Below, one piece after another: positions 37,200 through 48,969 of a DNA stretch of 64,000 nucleotides; the stretch's first letter is position 1, and each line of letters begins with the position of its first letter. The stretch comes from Mycoplana azooxidifex (GTDB taxonomy: Bacteria; Pseudomonadota; Alphaproteobacteria; Rhizobiales; Rhizobiaceae), in contig NZ_JACIEE010000004.1 in assembly GCF_014196765.1 (NCBI RefSeq), positions 232,435 through 296,434 of the forward strand, given 5' to 3'. The position numbers were made by a program, and so were the translations under genes. A model generated the notes under the pieces. That model worked only from the letters and a program-made list of their open reading frames with translations, did not search any database and had not been told where the DNA came from.

Positions 37200-37228
37200 A
37201 ACACAAAAGCCCCGGCGAACCGAGGCTT
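37200..37228 (-). terminator. Terminator of tRNA-Gly
   Basis: On the minus strand AAGCCTCGG, loop TTCG, CCGGGGCTT (one G-T pair) is followed by TTGTGTTTT, 18 bases after the tRNA 3' end. Confidence 0.75.
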
Positions 37229-37245
37229 CGAACGTCTGGGAAGAA

Positions 37246-37320
37246 TGGAGCGGGTGAGGCGATTCGAACGCCCGACCCCAACCTTGGCAAGGTTGTGCTC
37301 TACCCCTGAGCTACACCCGC
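37246..37320 (-). tRNA. tRNA-Gly (GCC)
   Basis: A 75-base cloverleaf including the encoded 3' CCA. The acceptor stem is GCGGGTG with CACCCGC, the D arm is GCTCAGGGGTAGAGC, the anticodon arm is CAACC-TTGCCAA-GGTTG (anticodon GCC at 37286-37288), and the T arm has TTCGAAT. It decodes GGC and GGU. Confidence 0.97.
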
Positions 37321-37587
37321 TCATCGTCGACGGCCTGGGGTAGTCGGTGGCCGAAGGTCGCAGCGTTGCGGCGACGGGCGCTATATGGCCCAAGCGATTT
37401 TCAAATGCAACAGGGAAATGACGCGGCGTTCCAGAAATTTTCGGACCGATGGCGCAAGTCCGGGCCCGTTCCCCTCCGTTGCCCGCCGTTCCCGTTGCCT
37501 GCCGGCCGGGAAGGCTTTATGCAACGCGGCAACAGGGCGGGGCCAGAAGCCAGGTGCGGGCGCCAGACGACAGCGATGAGGACTGAC

Positions 37588-38109
37588 ATGGACATGACCT
37601 CCGACACTCAGCAGCCGAAGACCGACGGCGATCTTTTCGCCTTCCTCGACAGCCTCGGCATCGCCCATGCGACGAAAACCCATCAGCCCGTCTTCACGGT
37701 CGCCGAATCCGTGGCGTTGCGCGACGAGATTCCGGGGGGGCATACGAAGAACCTCTTCCTCAAGGACAAGAAGGACAACTACTTCCTCCTGACGGTGGAG
37801 GAAAACGCCAGCGTCGACCTGAAGACTATCCATACGGTCATCGGCGCAGCTAGCCGCGTCTCGTTCGGCAAGCCCGAGAAGCTGATGGAGTATCTCGGCG
37901 TCATTCCGGGCGCCGTCACCGCCTTCGGCGTGATCAACGATACCGACCGGAACGTGAAGCTGATCCTGGACGAGGACCTGATGCACCACGACATCATCAA
38001 CGCCCATCCGCTCAGGAACGACGCGACGACGTCGATCGCCGCGGGCGACCTGCTGCGATTCATCGAGGCGACAGGCCACGAACCGCTTGTCTTGAAAGTG
38101 ACCTCCTGA
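37588..38109 (+). CDS. ProX-type aminoacyl-tRNA deacylase (YbaK/ProRS-editing domain)
   Basis: Free-standing editing domain of 173 residues, related to the insertion domain of bacterial prolyl-tRNA synthetase. It hydrolyses mischarged tRNA, classically Ala-tRNAPro. Landmarks are TKTHQPVFTVAESVAL, the lysine-containing GGHTKNLFLKDKK and GVIPGAVTAFGVINDT near the C terminus. Three in-frame ATGs are close together; the one at 37588 has GAGGA at a good distance, with 37594 as an alternative. Single gene upstream of the CnoX-like gene. Confidence 0.87.
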   Translation: MDMTSDTQQPKTDGDLFAFLDSLGIAHATKTHQPVFTVAESVALRDEIPGGHTKNLFLKDKKDNYFLLTVEENASVDLKTIHTVIGAASRVSFGKPEKLMEYLGVIPGAVTAFGVINDTDRNVKLILDEDLMHHDIINAHPLRNDATTSIAAGDLLRFIEATGHEPLVLKVTS

Positions 38110-38167
38110 CATACGATCTTCAGGCAGCATCGAACGAAGCCGGGCGAGGGTCCGCAGGAGCAGGAAG

Positions 38168-39121
38168 ATGAGCGACAATCCCTATGCGACGTCGTTTGGC
38201 GGACAGATGAGTGGCGCCGTCAACTATGGCACGGAAGCGGCGGCCGACCTCATCAAGGACACCACCACGGCCACCTTTGCCCAGGACGTGATCGAGGCCT
38301 CGCGCCAGCAGCCGGTTCTCGTCGATTTCTGGGCGCCCTGGTGCGGCCCCTGCAAGCAGCTGACGCCGATCATCGAGAAGGTGGTCAAGGAGGCCGGCGG
38401 GCGGGTGAAGCTCGTCAAGATGAATATCGACGATCATCCCTCCATCGCTGGCCAGCTCGGCATCCAGTCGATCCCCGCCGTCATCGCCTTCGTCGGTGGC
38501 AGGCCTGCAGACGGGTTCATGGGCGCGTTACCGGAAAGCCAGGTCCGCGACTTCATCGACAAGGTCGCCGGCCCCGCCGACGCCGACCACAAGGCCGAGA
38601 TCGAGGCGATCCTCGAGGAGGCGAAGACGCTGCTCGGCCAGCACGACATCGGCGGCGCGGCCGATCTCTTCGGCGCCATCCTGCAGGCCGATCCGGAAAA
38701 TGCCGCAGCGCTTGCCGGCATGGCCCAGTGCATGATCGCCGCCGGCCAGCTCGACAATGCCCGCCAGATCCTGGCCTCGGCGCCCGAAGAGGTCGCGAAA
38801 GATCCGGCAATCGCCGCCGTGCAGAAGCAGCTGGAGCAGATCGATGAGGCCCGCAAGCTCGGCGATCCGCAGGCGCTCGAGCAGGCGCTTGCCGCCAACC
38901 CGGACGACCACGCTTCGAGGCTCAATCTTGCCAAGATCCGCAATGTCGAGGGTAACCGCGAGGCGGCCGCAGACCATCTGCTGGCGATCATGAAGCGCGA
39001 CCGCACCTTCGAGGACGACGCCGCGCGGCGCGAGCTCCTGCAGTTCTTCGAGGTTTGGGGACCGAAGGACCCGGCCACGATCGCCGCACGGCGCAAGCTG
39101 TCGTCGATCCTGTTTTCCTGA
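38168..39121 (+). CDS. CnoX/YbbN-like thioredoxin-TPR chaperedoxin
   Basis: Cytosolic protein of 317 residues with an N-terminal thioredoxin domain carrying an intact active site (WAPWCGPCK, C59 and C62) and a C-terminal tetratricopeptide-like helical domain (about 145-317). E. coli CnoX combines a holdase with redox protection of GroEL clients. The intact CGPC here suggests retained disulphide reductase activity. It begins a same-strand run with the Lon-N and Trm112 genes, hinting at a protein-quality-control theme, although 116 bp separate it from the next gene. Confidence 0.9.
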   Translation: MSDNPYATSFGGQMSGAVNYGTEAAADLIKDTTTATFAQDVIEASRQQPVLVDFWAPWCGPCKQLTPIIEKVVKEAGGRVKLVKMNIDDHPSIAGQLGIQSIPAVIAFVGGRPADGFMGALPESQVRDFIDKVAGPADADHKAEIEAILEEAKTLLGQHDIGGAADLFGAILQADPENAAALAGMAQCMIAAGQLDNARQILASAPEEVAKDPAIAAVQKQLEQIDEARKLGDPQALEQALAANPDDHASRLNLAKIRNVEGNREAAADHLLAIMKRDRTFEDDAARRELLQFFEVWGPKDPATIAARRKLSSILFS

Positions 39122-39237
39122 CGCATCGCCCGCGCACATCTTGAGAAATTCGCTCCGGACCCCATTTCAGGGGCCATGATGATGCCAACCGCCTCGAGAG
39201 CGGCGGGCCATGCCGAATGCGACGGGAAGGCGATGCA

Positions 39238-39918
39238 ATGCATGTCGGAAATGCGCGCTATCTGAAGCCGGGCGACGTGCCGGGAACGATCCCGGTGTTT
39301 CCGCTCACGGGCGCCCTGCTTCTGCCGGGTGGTCAGTTGCCCCTCAACATCTTCGAGCCCCGATATCTGGCGATGTTCGACGACATGCTTGCGGGCAGCC
39401 GGCTGATCGGCATGGTCCAGCCGGTGTTCGGCGACCACGTCGATTCGGACCCCTCCTCGGAAGCGCCGGCACTCTGCCAGGTCGGCTGCCTCGGCCGCAT
39501 CACCTCGTTTGCCGAGACCGGCGACGGGCGATACATCACCTCGCTCACCGGCGTCTGCCGCTATCGGCTGATCAGCGAGGTGCGCACCGGCAAGGCCTAC
39601 CGCTCGTTCAAGATCGCCCCCTTCATCAGCGACCTCTCCGGCGCCGACGACGAGCGCGGCGTCGATCGGGAAGCACTGCTCTCCGCCTTCCGCGCCTACC
39701 TCGACGCCAACAAGCTGGAGGCGGACTGGGAGAGCGTCGAGCGGGCCAGCAACACGACGCTCGTCAACTCCATGTCGATGATGTCGCCCTACGGGCCGGC
39801 CGAGAAGCAGGCCCTGCTGGAAGCCCCGGACCTGAAGACGCGCGCCGAGACGCTCATCGCGATCACCGAGATCGTGCTGGCCCGCAATTTCGGCGACGTC
39901 GATACGCGACTGCAATAG
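39238..39918 (+). CDS. Lon substrate-binding (LON-N) domain protein
   Basis: Protein of 226 residues consisting of only the Lon protease N-terminal domain, with [20 protein letters not shown] and [13 protein letters not shown] near the start. It lacks the AAA and protease domains, so it is not a protease. The domain recognises substrates in Lon; free-standing versions are common in alphaproteobacteria and have no firm function. The start MHVGNARYL follows GGGAAGGCG. The Trm112 gene begins eight bases after its stop, so the two are co-transcribed. Confidence 0.9.
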   Translation: MHVGNARYLKPGDVPGTIPVFPLTGALLLPGGQLPLNIFEPRYLAMFDDMLAGSRLIGMVQPVFGDHVDSDPSSEAPALCQVGCLGRITSFAETGDGRYITSLTGVCRYRLISEVRTGKAYRSFKIAPFISDLSGADDERGVDREALLSAFRAYLDANKLEADWESVERASNTTLVNSMSMMSPYGPAEKQALLEAPDLKTRAETLIAITEIVLARNFGDVDTRLQ

Positions 39919-39926
39919 GTCAGCCG

Positions 39927-40115
39927 ATGGAAAGCAAGACCAACAGCGTCGATACCAAGCTCCTGGAGCTTCTCGTCTGCCCCCTGACGAAGGGCCGGCT
40001 GACCTGGAATGCGGAGACCGGCGAGCTCGTTTCCGAGCGGGCGAAGCTCGCCTATCCGGTTCGCGACGGCATTCCGATCATGCTCGTGTCGGAAGCACGG
40101 GAACTGAAGGATTGA
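39927..40115 (+). CDS. Trm112-family protein (UPF0434)
   Basis: Small protein of 62 residues in the YcaR/Trm112 family, with [11 protein letters not shown] and [11 protein letters not shown] as signatures. Eukaryotic Trm112 activates methyltransferases, but the bacterial role is unclear. Only one cysteine of the CPxC zinc motif remains (CPLTKG), so zinc binding is doubtful. It starts eight bases after the Lon-N gene. The longer frame upstream (from 39210) is a shadow and the real start is the ATG of [11 protein letters not shown]. Confidence 0.88.
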   Translation: MESKTNSVDTKLLELLVCPLTKGRLTWNAETGELVSERAKLAYPVRDGIPIMLVSEARELKD

Positions 40116-40148
40116 GCCCAAACAACGCTTAGGCGCCGCCCGCCCGGT

Positions 40149-41369
40149 TCAGATCGCCTCGCCGACGAGCATCCGCGGCTGGCTGCGGCCGGCGAGCCCC
40201 TCGGCCTGGCGGATGAAGAAGGACTTCAGCCCCGGAAGCCGGTCGACGATGCCGAGGCCCAGGTCGCGCGCGACGCGCACCGGCGTGATATCGTTCGAAA
40301 ACAGCCGGTTGAGCACGTCCGTCGTCACCCCCATGCGGAAGGTGTCGAAGCGTCGCCACGTCTCGTAGCGTTCGAGCACCGAGAGCAGGCCGATGTCGAG
40401 GCCGAGCCGGTCCGCCTCGATCACCGTTTCGGCAAGTGCTGCCACGTCCTTAAAGCCGAGGTTGAGGCCCTGGCCGGAGATCGGATGGATGCCGTGCGCG
40501 GCGTCGCCGGCAAGCGCAAAACGGGGAGCGACGAAGGAACGGGCGAGCGTGAGCCCGAGCGGGAAAGCCTTTCGGCCACCCACCACGCGCAGCGCCCCGA
40601 GCTTGTGGCCGAAGCGGCGCTCCAGTTCCTCCTCGAAGACCAGGTCGTCGCTTTCGACCAGGCGATTGGCGTCGTCGGTCCGCTCGATCCAGACGAGCGA
40701 GGATCGATTGCCCTTCATCGGCAGGGTGGCGAAGGGGCCGGCAGGCAGGAAATGCTCCTCCGCCGTCCCTTCATGCGGCCGTTCGTGCTCGACGGTGGTG
40801 ACGATCCCCGACTGCCCGTAGTCGAAGCGCACCGTCTTGATGCCGGCAATGTCGCGCAGCCTGGAACGGACACCGTCGCAGGCCACCAGCAGGCGGGCCT
40901 GGCGGGTTTCGCCGTTCGAGAGGCGGATCGTGCTCGTATGCGGATCGGTGGAAAAATCCACCACCGAGGTTGCCCAGTTTATGGGCAGGCCGAGTGGTTC
41001 TGCCGCCGCCACCAGGCTTCCCGTGACCGCACGGTTCGGCACCATGTGGGCGAAAGGCGTGCCGTCCACGGCAATTCCCGCGCCCTCGAAGGTGAGGAAG
41101 ACCGGGCGCACGGGATCTGCCGTGCGCGAATCGGTAATCACCATCCGTCGGATCGGCTCCGCCTCCGGCGCGATCTCGTCCCAGACGCCCAGCACGTCGA
41201 GAAGGTTGCGGGCGGCGGCGACCAGCGCGGAGGCACGCTCGTCGCGCGCCCAGGCATCGGCCGGGGCGGGATCGACGAGTTCAATCTGCAGATGTGGCGC
41301 GGCCTTCTTCAGGGCCACGGCAAGCGACAGTCCGACATATCCGCCGCCCGCCACAAGAATGTCGATCAT
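40149..41369 (-). CDS. UbiH/COQ6-family FAD-dependent monooxygenase
   Basis: Flavoprotein of 406 residues, most likely a hydroxylase of ubiquinone synthesis. FAD-binding motifs are GGGYVGLSLAVALKK at the N terminus, CDGVRSRLRD in the middle and ALAGDAAHGIHPISGQGLNL near residue 280. Rhizobia often use UbiL-type enzymes hydroxylating more than one ring position; which position applies cannot be decided here. It is convergent with the Trm112 gene and divergent from tesB (83 bp). Confidence 0.9.
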   Translation of the reverse strand: MIDILVAGGGYVGLSLAVALKKAAPHLQIELVDPAPADAWARDERASALVAAARNLLDVLGVWDEIAPEAEPIRRMVITDSRTADPVRPVFLTFEGAGIAVDGTPFAHMVPNRAVTGSLVAAAEPLGLPINWATSVVDFSTDPHTSTIRLSNGETRQARLLVACDGVRSRLRDIAGIKTVRFDYGQSGIVTTVEHERPHEGTAEEHFLPAGPFATLPMKGNRSSLVWIERTDDANRLVESDDLVFEEELERRFGHKLGALRVVGGRKAFPLGLTLARSFVAPRFALAGDAAHGIHPISGQGLNLGFKDVAALAETVIEADRLGLDIGLLSVLERYETWRRFDTFRMGVTTDVLNRLFSNDITPVRVARDLGLGIVDRLPGLKSFFIRQAEGLAGRSQPRMLVGEAI

Positions 41370-41452
41370 CGCTGGTCTCCGTGCCCTTGAGCCGTCCTTG
41401 CATCCTATATAGATGACGCAGGCAGAGTTTCCTACAGCGGGAGAATGTCCAA

Positions 41453-42343
41453 ATGTCGCGTCCGGTCGAGCTCGGCTCCCCCATGGAGGAACTCCTGTCC
41501 ACGCTCGACCTCGAGACGCTGGAGGAAAATCTCTTTCGCGGACGCAGCCCGCAGGTGGGCCGGCAGCGGGTGTTCGGCGGCCAGGTGATTGGCCAGGCGC
41601 TGATCGCCGCGAGCCGGACGGTGGCCGAGGATCGCTTCGTTCACTCTCTCCACGCCTATTTCATCCGTCCGGGCGATCCGGCCGTGCCGATCATCTACGA
41701 TGTCGACCGCATTCGCGACGGGGCGGGCTTCACCACCAGGCGGGTCATGGCCATCCAGCACGGCAAGCCGATCTACTTCATGACGGCGTCTTTCCACGGC
41801 GACGAACCCGGCTTCGACCACGCGGTCCCCATGCCGGACGTCTTGGCCCCGGAGCAGGTGCTGCAAGACGGCGAGGAGCGCCGGCGTTTCCTCGCCAGCG
41901 CCCCCAAGGCCATTCGCGAGTACTGGGAACGCCCCCGGCCGATCGAGCTTCGCCCGATCGAGCTCGCCCGCGATCCCGGCCTTGCCGGCAGCGCAGCCAG
42001 CCGCAACGTATGGATGCGCGCCACCGGCCCGGTGCCGGACGATCGCCACCTCCAGGCCGCCGTTCTCGGCTATCTCTCCGACCTGACGCTGCTCGACACC
42101 GCCCTCTTCACGCACGGCACCTCCGTCTTCGACCGGTCGCTGCAGGTGGCGAGCCTCGACCATGCCATGTGGTTCCACCGCCCGTGCCGGCTCGACGATT
42201 GGCTGCTCTTTGTCCAGGACAGCCCTTCGGCCTCGGGCGCACGCGGGATGACCCGCGGCAGCCTCTTCACGCGCCAGGGCCTGCTGGTTGCCTCGGTCGC
42301 CCAGGAAGGGTTGATCCGCAAAAAGGCAACTGAACAAATTTGA
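41453..42343 (+). CDS. tesB: Acyl-CoA thioesterase II
   Basis: Double hot-dog enzyme of 296 residues that hydrolyses medium- and long-chain acyl-CoA. The N-terminal hot-dog contains GRSPQVGRQRVFGGQVIGQA and VHSLHAYFIRPGD. The C-terminal one contains LDHAMWFHRPCRLDDWLLF with the catalytic aspartate-type motif, and GSLFTRQGLLVASVAQEG at the end. Length matches E. coli TesB (286). Downstream is the glnK control region, transcribed in the same direction. Confidence 0.94.
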   Translation: MSRPVELGSPMEELLSTLDLETLEENLFRGRSPQVGRQRVFGGQVIGQALIAASRTVAEDRFVHSLHAYFIRPGDPAVPIIYDVDRIRDGAGFTTRRVMAIQHGKPIYFMTASFHGDEPGFDHAVPMPDVLAPEQVLQDGEERRRFLASAPKAIREYWERPRPIELRPIELARDPGLAGSAASRNVWMRATGPVPDDRHLQAAVLGYLSDLTLLDTALFTHGTSVFDRSLQVASLDHAMWFHRPCRLDDWLLFVQDSPSASGARGMTRGSLFTRQGLLVASVAQEGLIRKKATEQI

Positions 42344-42344
42344 A

Positions 42345-42389
42345 GCACTTTTTCAAAAATGCCTATTATTTGCGCTTATTGACTGGCGC
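42345..42389 (+). promoter_or_regulatory. Two dyads upstream of the sigma-54 promoter, possible NtrC sites
   Basis: GCACTTTTTCAAAAATGC (42345-42362) and GCGCTTATTGACTGGCGC (42372-42389) are both 18 bases long with GC-type ends, like the outer ends of NtrC sites, and lie about 70-115 bases before the -24 box. The inner bases do not match the NtrC consensus well. Confidence 0.3.
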
Positions 42390-42459
42390 TTTTTTGACAC
42401 CCAGTACAGATCTCCAATAAAATCATTATTTAACAATGTGTTACGAAACGCATTGAATC

Positions 42460-42475
42460 TGGCACGCCCCTTGAA
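42460..42475 (+). promoter_or_regulatory. Sigma-54 promoter of glnK-amtB
   Basis: TGGCACG-N4-TTGAA matches the RpoN -24/-12 consensus (TGGCACG-N4-TTGC[A/T]) with the GG and the G of the -12 element at the right spacing. It lies about 90 bases before the glnK start, as expected for nitrogen-regulated glnK-amtB. Confidence 0.85.
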
Positions 42476-42543
42476 TGTGTAGGCTCGGCAGCTGCAGCAT
42501 GATGCCTGCGGCAGCAAGGAGAAACGGCCTCGGCCGTGGGTGA

Positions 42544-42903
<360 letters not shown>

Positions 42904-42929
42904 GAACCGGCAGATCAGGAGCAATATCA

Positions 42930-44294
42930 ATGTCATCGCATACTCTCAACGCCATATTTGGCCGCGCGGGCGCAGCCGCTGCGGCCGTTCTCGCGCCGGT
43001 CGTCGCCTTCGCGCAGGAAACCGCACCGGCCGCCGTCGAGGCTGCCGCTGCCGCACCCGTTCCCGACAAGGGCGACACCGCCTTCATGTTCCTCTGCACC
43101 ATCCTCGTGCTTTTCATGCTGATGCCGGGTCTCGGCCTGTTCTACGGCGGCCTCGTCCGCGCCAAGAACATGCTGTCCGTGCTGATGCAGTGCACGATCG
43201 TCGGCGCCGTCATGATGCTCGTCTGGGTCATCTACGGCTACTCCTTCGCCTTCGGCGGCTCCACCAGCCCCTATTTCGGCGGCACCGCGAAGCTGTTCCT
43301 CTCCGGCGTAACGATGGAGTCGACCGCCTCGACCTTCTCTGAGGGCGTCGTCATTCCGGAATTCATCTTCGTGATGTTCCAGATGACCTTCGCGGCACTC
43401 ACCCCGGCGCTGATCGTCGGCGCCTTCGCCGAGCGCATCAAGTTCTCGGCTGCCGTGCTGTTCTGCGTTCTCTGGGCAACCTTCGTCTACTTCCCGATCG
43501 CCCACATGGTCTGGGACGCCAACGGCCTGCTGTTCGGCATGGGCGCCCTCGACTTCGCCGGCGGCACCGTCGTGCACATCAACGCCGGCGTGGCCGGTCT
43601 GGTCGGCGCGATCATGGTCGGCAAGCGCATCGGCTACGGCAAGGACATGATGGCCCCGCATTCGATGACGCTCACCCTCGTCGGCGCGGCCATGCTCTGG
43701 GTCGGCTGGTTCGGCTTCAACGCCGGCTCCAACCTCGAGGCCTCCGGCGGCGCGATGCTCGCAACCGTGAACACCTTCATCGCAACGGCTGCGGCCATCG
43801 TCTCCTGGTCGCTCGTCGAAACCTTCACGCGGGGCAAGGCCTCGATGCTCGGCGCAGCCTCCGGCATGATCGCCGGCCTCGTCGCCATCACCCCGGCCGC
43901 GGGCATCGTCGGACCGATGGGCGCGATCGTGATGGGCCTGATCGTATCGCCGATCTGCTACTTCTTCATCTCGGTCGTGAAGGCAAAGTTCGGCTACGAC
44001 GACACCGCCGACGTGTTCGGCGTGCACGGCATCGGCGGCCTGTTCGGCGCGCTTGCAACCGGCATCTTCGCTTCCGACACCCTCGGTGGCATCGGCTATG
44101 CCGAAGGCGTCACCATGGGCGGCCAGTTCATGACGCAGTTGACTGCCGTCGTCATCACCATCGTGTGGTGCGGCGTCGTCTCGACCATCCTCTACAAGAT
44201 CGTCGACGTGATCGTCGGCCTGCGCGTCACGGCCGAAGCCGAGCGCGAAGGTCTCGACCTCTCCTCGCACGGCGAAGCCGCCTACCACGCTTGA
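42930..44294 (+). CDS. amtB: Ammonium transporter AmtB
   Basis: Trimeric inner-membrane ammonium channel of 454 residues. After a cleavable signal peptide (ending near PVVAFAQ) comes an alanine-rich stretch and 11 membrane segments. The two pore histidines are in FAGGTVVHINAGVAGL and VFGVHGIGGLFG. LFYGGLVRAKNMLS near the start is a family landmark. It forms an operon with glnK, which plugs it when nitrogen is sufficient. Two strong hairpins follow the stop. Confidence 0.96.
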   Translation: MSSHTLNAIFGRAGAAAAAVLAPVVAFAQETAPAAVEAAAAAPVPDKGDTAFMFLCTILVLFMLMPGLGLFYGGLVRAKNMLSVLMQCTIVGAVMMLVWVIYGYSFAFGGSTSPYFGGTAKLFLSGVTMESTASTFSEGVVIPEFIFVMFQMTFAALTPALIVGAFAERIKFSAAVLFCVLWATFVYFPIAHMVWDANGLLFGMGALDFAGGTVVHINAGVAGLVGAIMVGKRIGYGKDMMAPHSMTLTLVGAAMLWVGWFGFNAGSNLEASGGAMLATVNTFIATAAAIVSWSLVETFTRGKASMLGAASGMIAGLVAITPAAGIVGPMGAIVMGLIVSPICYFFISVVKAKFGYDDTADVFGVHGIGGLFGALATGIFASDTLGGIGYAEGVTMGGQFMTQLTAVVITIVWCGVVSTILYKIVDVIVGLRVTAEAEREGLDLSSHGEAAYHA

Positions 44295-44302
44295 TGCAAC
44301 GG

Positions 44303-44330
44303 GACGGCGCCGGCCCAGGCCGGCGCCGTC
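44303..44330. repeat. Twelve-bp GC-rich hairpin just after amtB
   Basis: GACGGCGCCGGC, loop CCAG, GCCGGCGCCGTC, beginning nine bases after the amtB stop. It has no T run. It may protect the 3' end of the glnK-amtB mRNA. Confidence 0.65.
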
Positions 44331-44366
44331 GGATCTTCCCGTCACGGCCCGTGCAAGCAGGCCCTC

Positions 44367-44396
44367 GGCCCGGACCTCGCGGTCCGGGCCTTTTTT
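44367..44396 (+). terminator. Rho-independent terminator of glnK-amtB
   Basis: GGCCCGGACC, loop TCGC, GGTCCGGGCC, TTTTTT: a perfect 10-bp stem with six T residues. Confidence 0.93.
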
Positions 44397-44551
44397 GTGG
44401 GCGGCGCCCGCCTTTTTTCGCGTCGCGGCCGCTCTGCGCGCCATGGTTAACACGCCATTAAGGCTTGTCCCGTTAGGGTCGCACATGACCCATGCCCCCG
44501 AGCCCGGCAGACGACCGCATCCGGGCCCATCGCGCGACAGGCTGTAGACAC

Positions 44552-47212
<2,661 letters not shown>

Positions 47213-47320
47213 CGAGAACTAGCCCCGCTCTACCTGTGCCATAACGGTCGCAGGCGTCCGGCTCACGCCATGATCGCGCCGTACTTGGCGGACATTCAGA
47301 GCGGCATGAAGGAGACCAAG

Positions 47321-47968
47321 ATGAACGCTCACGACAAGACCCCGGCCGGCCACATCACCCGCAGGAACTTTGCCGGACTGCTGGCCCTGGTCCTAGTCGG
47401 GGGCCCGTCCCTGCTGGCATCGCATCCCGCAGCCGCACAGGCATCCGCCACGGCACAGAGGATCGCCAACCATTTCTCGTCGGTGAAGACGATGATGGGC
47501 GAGTTCGTCCAGTTCGGCCCCCGTGGCGAGCAGACAGGCGGAAAGTTCTTCATCAGCCGTCCTGGCAAGATCCGCTTCAACTACGAGGATCCCTCGCCGA
47601 TGCGCGTCATCTCCGACGGCCGCACGGTGGTCATCGGCAACCGCAAGCTCAAGACCTGGGATGTCTATCCGCTGTCGAAGACGCCGCTGAAGCTTCTCCT
47701 CGGCAACCAGATCGATCTCTCCACCAAGATGGTCCGCGGCGTGAAGGAGGAGGACGACCTCATCACCATCATCCTCGGCGACCGCAACATGTTCGGAACC
47801 TCCACCATCACCATGATGTTCGATCCGAAGACCTACGACCTTCGGCAGTGGACGATCACCGATGCCCAGGGCAAGGACACGTCGGTGATGATCTTCAACG
47901 TCAAGAACGGCGTGCCGCTGGATCCCAAGGTCTTCGCCATCCCCTATGACGAGATCCACGGCCGCTGA
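47321..47968 (+). CDS. lolA: Outer-membrane lipoprotein carrier protein LolA
   Basis: Periplasmic chaperone of 215 residues that ferries lipoproteins from LolCDE to the outer membrane. The LolA domain begins near TAQRIANHFSSVKTMMGEF and includes GKFFISRPGKIRFNYEDPSP. The signal peptide contains a twin-arginine pair (ITRRNFAGLLALVLVGG) and ends HPAAA, so Tat export is possible although LolA normally uses Sec. The start at 47321 has AAGGAGACC upstream. It follows ftsK by 108 bp on the same strand and ends at a terminator. Confidence 0.9.
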   Translation: MNAHDKTPAGHITRRNFAGLLALVLVGGPSLLASHPAAAQASATAQRIANHFSSVKTMMGEFVQFGPRGEQTGGKFFISRPGKIRFNYEDPSPMRVISDGRTVVIGNRKLKTWDVYPLSKTPLKLLLGNQIDLSTKMVRGVKEEDDLITIILGDRNMFGTSTITMMFDPKTYDLRQWTITDAQGKDTSVMIFNVKNGVPLDPKVFAIPYDEIHGR

Positions 47969-47994
47969 CGGGTCCCCTGCACGCAGACGATCTC

Positions 47995-48028
47995 GAGCCG
48001 CAGTGTCCAACGCTGCGGCTCTTTCCTT
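47995..48028 (+). terminator. Rho-independent terminator of lolA
   Basis: GAGCCGCAG, loop of nine, CTGCGGCTC followed by TTTCCTT, 27 bases after the lolA stop. Confidence 0.78.
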
Positions 48029-48146
48029 GCCGGCATCGCAACCGGTCCGAATCTGCACCGAAAACCCCTGAACCCCGTTTCGATCCGGGCACTTATCGGC
48101 TAAGTACCTCGCGTCCTGCCATCCGGCACCACGAGGAAAAGCCCGA

Positions 48147-48953
48147 ATGACCCTTTCGATCGCGACCTGGAACATCAACTCCGTACGCCTGCGGATCGGC
48201 CTGGTCGAGCATCTCCTCACGACCCATGCGCCGGACATCCTTTGCCTGCAGGAAACCAAGTGCCCGAACGACCAGTTTCCGTCCAAGCCGCTGCGGGCGC
48301 TCGGCTACGAGCACATCGTCATGCACGGCCAGAAGGGCTATCACGGCGTGGCGACGATTTCCCGCCTGCCGCTGACCGAGCTCGTGGAGCGGCGCGACTA
48401 CTGCGGCGTCGGCGATGCGCGGCACGTCTCCGTCGTCTTCCGCCACGGCGGCAAGTCGATCCGGCTGCACAATTTCTACGTCCCGGCCGGCGGCGACGAA
48501 CCCGACCGGACGATCAATCCGAAATTCGGCCACAAGCTCGATTTCATCGAGGAGATGAAGATGCTGCATGCCGAGGCGGAGGCGGGGATCTCGTCGATCC
48601 TCGTCGGCGACCTGAACATCGCGCCGCTGGAGCATGACGTCTGGTCGCACAAGCAGCTTCTGAAGATCGTCAGCCACACGCCGGTGGAGGTCGAGGGCCT
48701 CACCGAGGTGATGACGAAGGGGGCGTGGGTGGACCTGATGCGCCGCAAGGTCCCCGTCGACCAGAAGCTCTACACCTGGTGGAGCTACCGTGCCCAGGAC
48801 TGGGCCACAGCCGACCGTGGCCGCAGGCTGGACCACATCTGGTCGTCCGCCGATCTCGATCAGCATCTGTCCGAGATCACGGTGTTGCGCGAGGCCCGCG
48901 GCTGGGAGCGCCCGTCCGACCACGTCCCGGTCATCGCCACGTTCGATCTCTAG
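48147..48953 (+). CDS. xthA: Exodeoxyribonuclease III / AP endonuclease
   Basis: Cytosolic DNA-repair nuclease of the exonuclease-endonuclease-phosphatase family, 268 residues. It has the metal- and substrate-binding motifs TWNINSVRLR, CLQETK, GDLNIAPLEHD, RRLDHIW and the catalytic SDHVPV at the C terminus. It cleaves at abasic sites and removes 3' blocking groups. It is a single gene after the lolA terminator, convergent with the small cyclic-nucleotide-binding gene 16 bases away. Confidence 0.94.
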   Translation: MTLSIATWNINSVRLRIGLVEHLLTTHAPDILCLQETKCPNDQFPSKPLRALGYEHIVMHGQKGYHGVATISRLPLTELVERRDYCGVGDARHVSVVFRHGGKSIRLHNFYVPAGGDEPDRTINPKFGHKLDFIEEMKMLHAEAEAGISSILVGDLNIAPLEHDVWSHKQLLKIVSHTPVEVEGLTEVMTKGAWVDLMRRKVPVDQKLYTWWSYRAQDWATADRGRRLDHIWSSADLDQHLSEITVLREARGWERPSDHVPVIATFDL

Positions 48954-48969
48954 TGAAGGCAGGCGCGCC

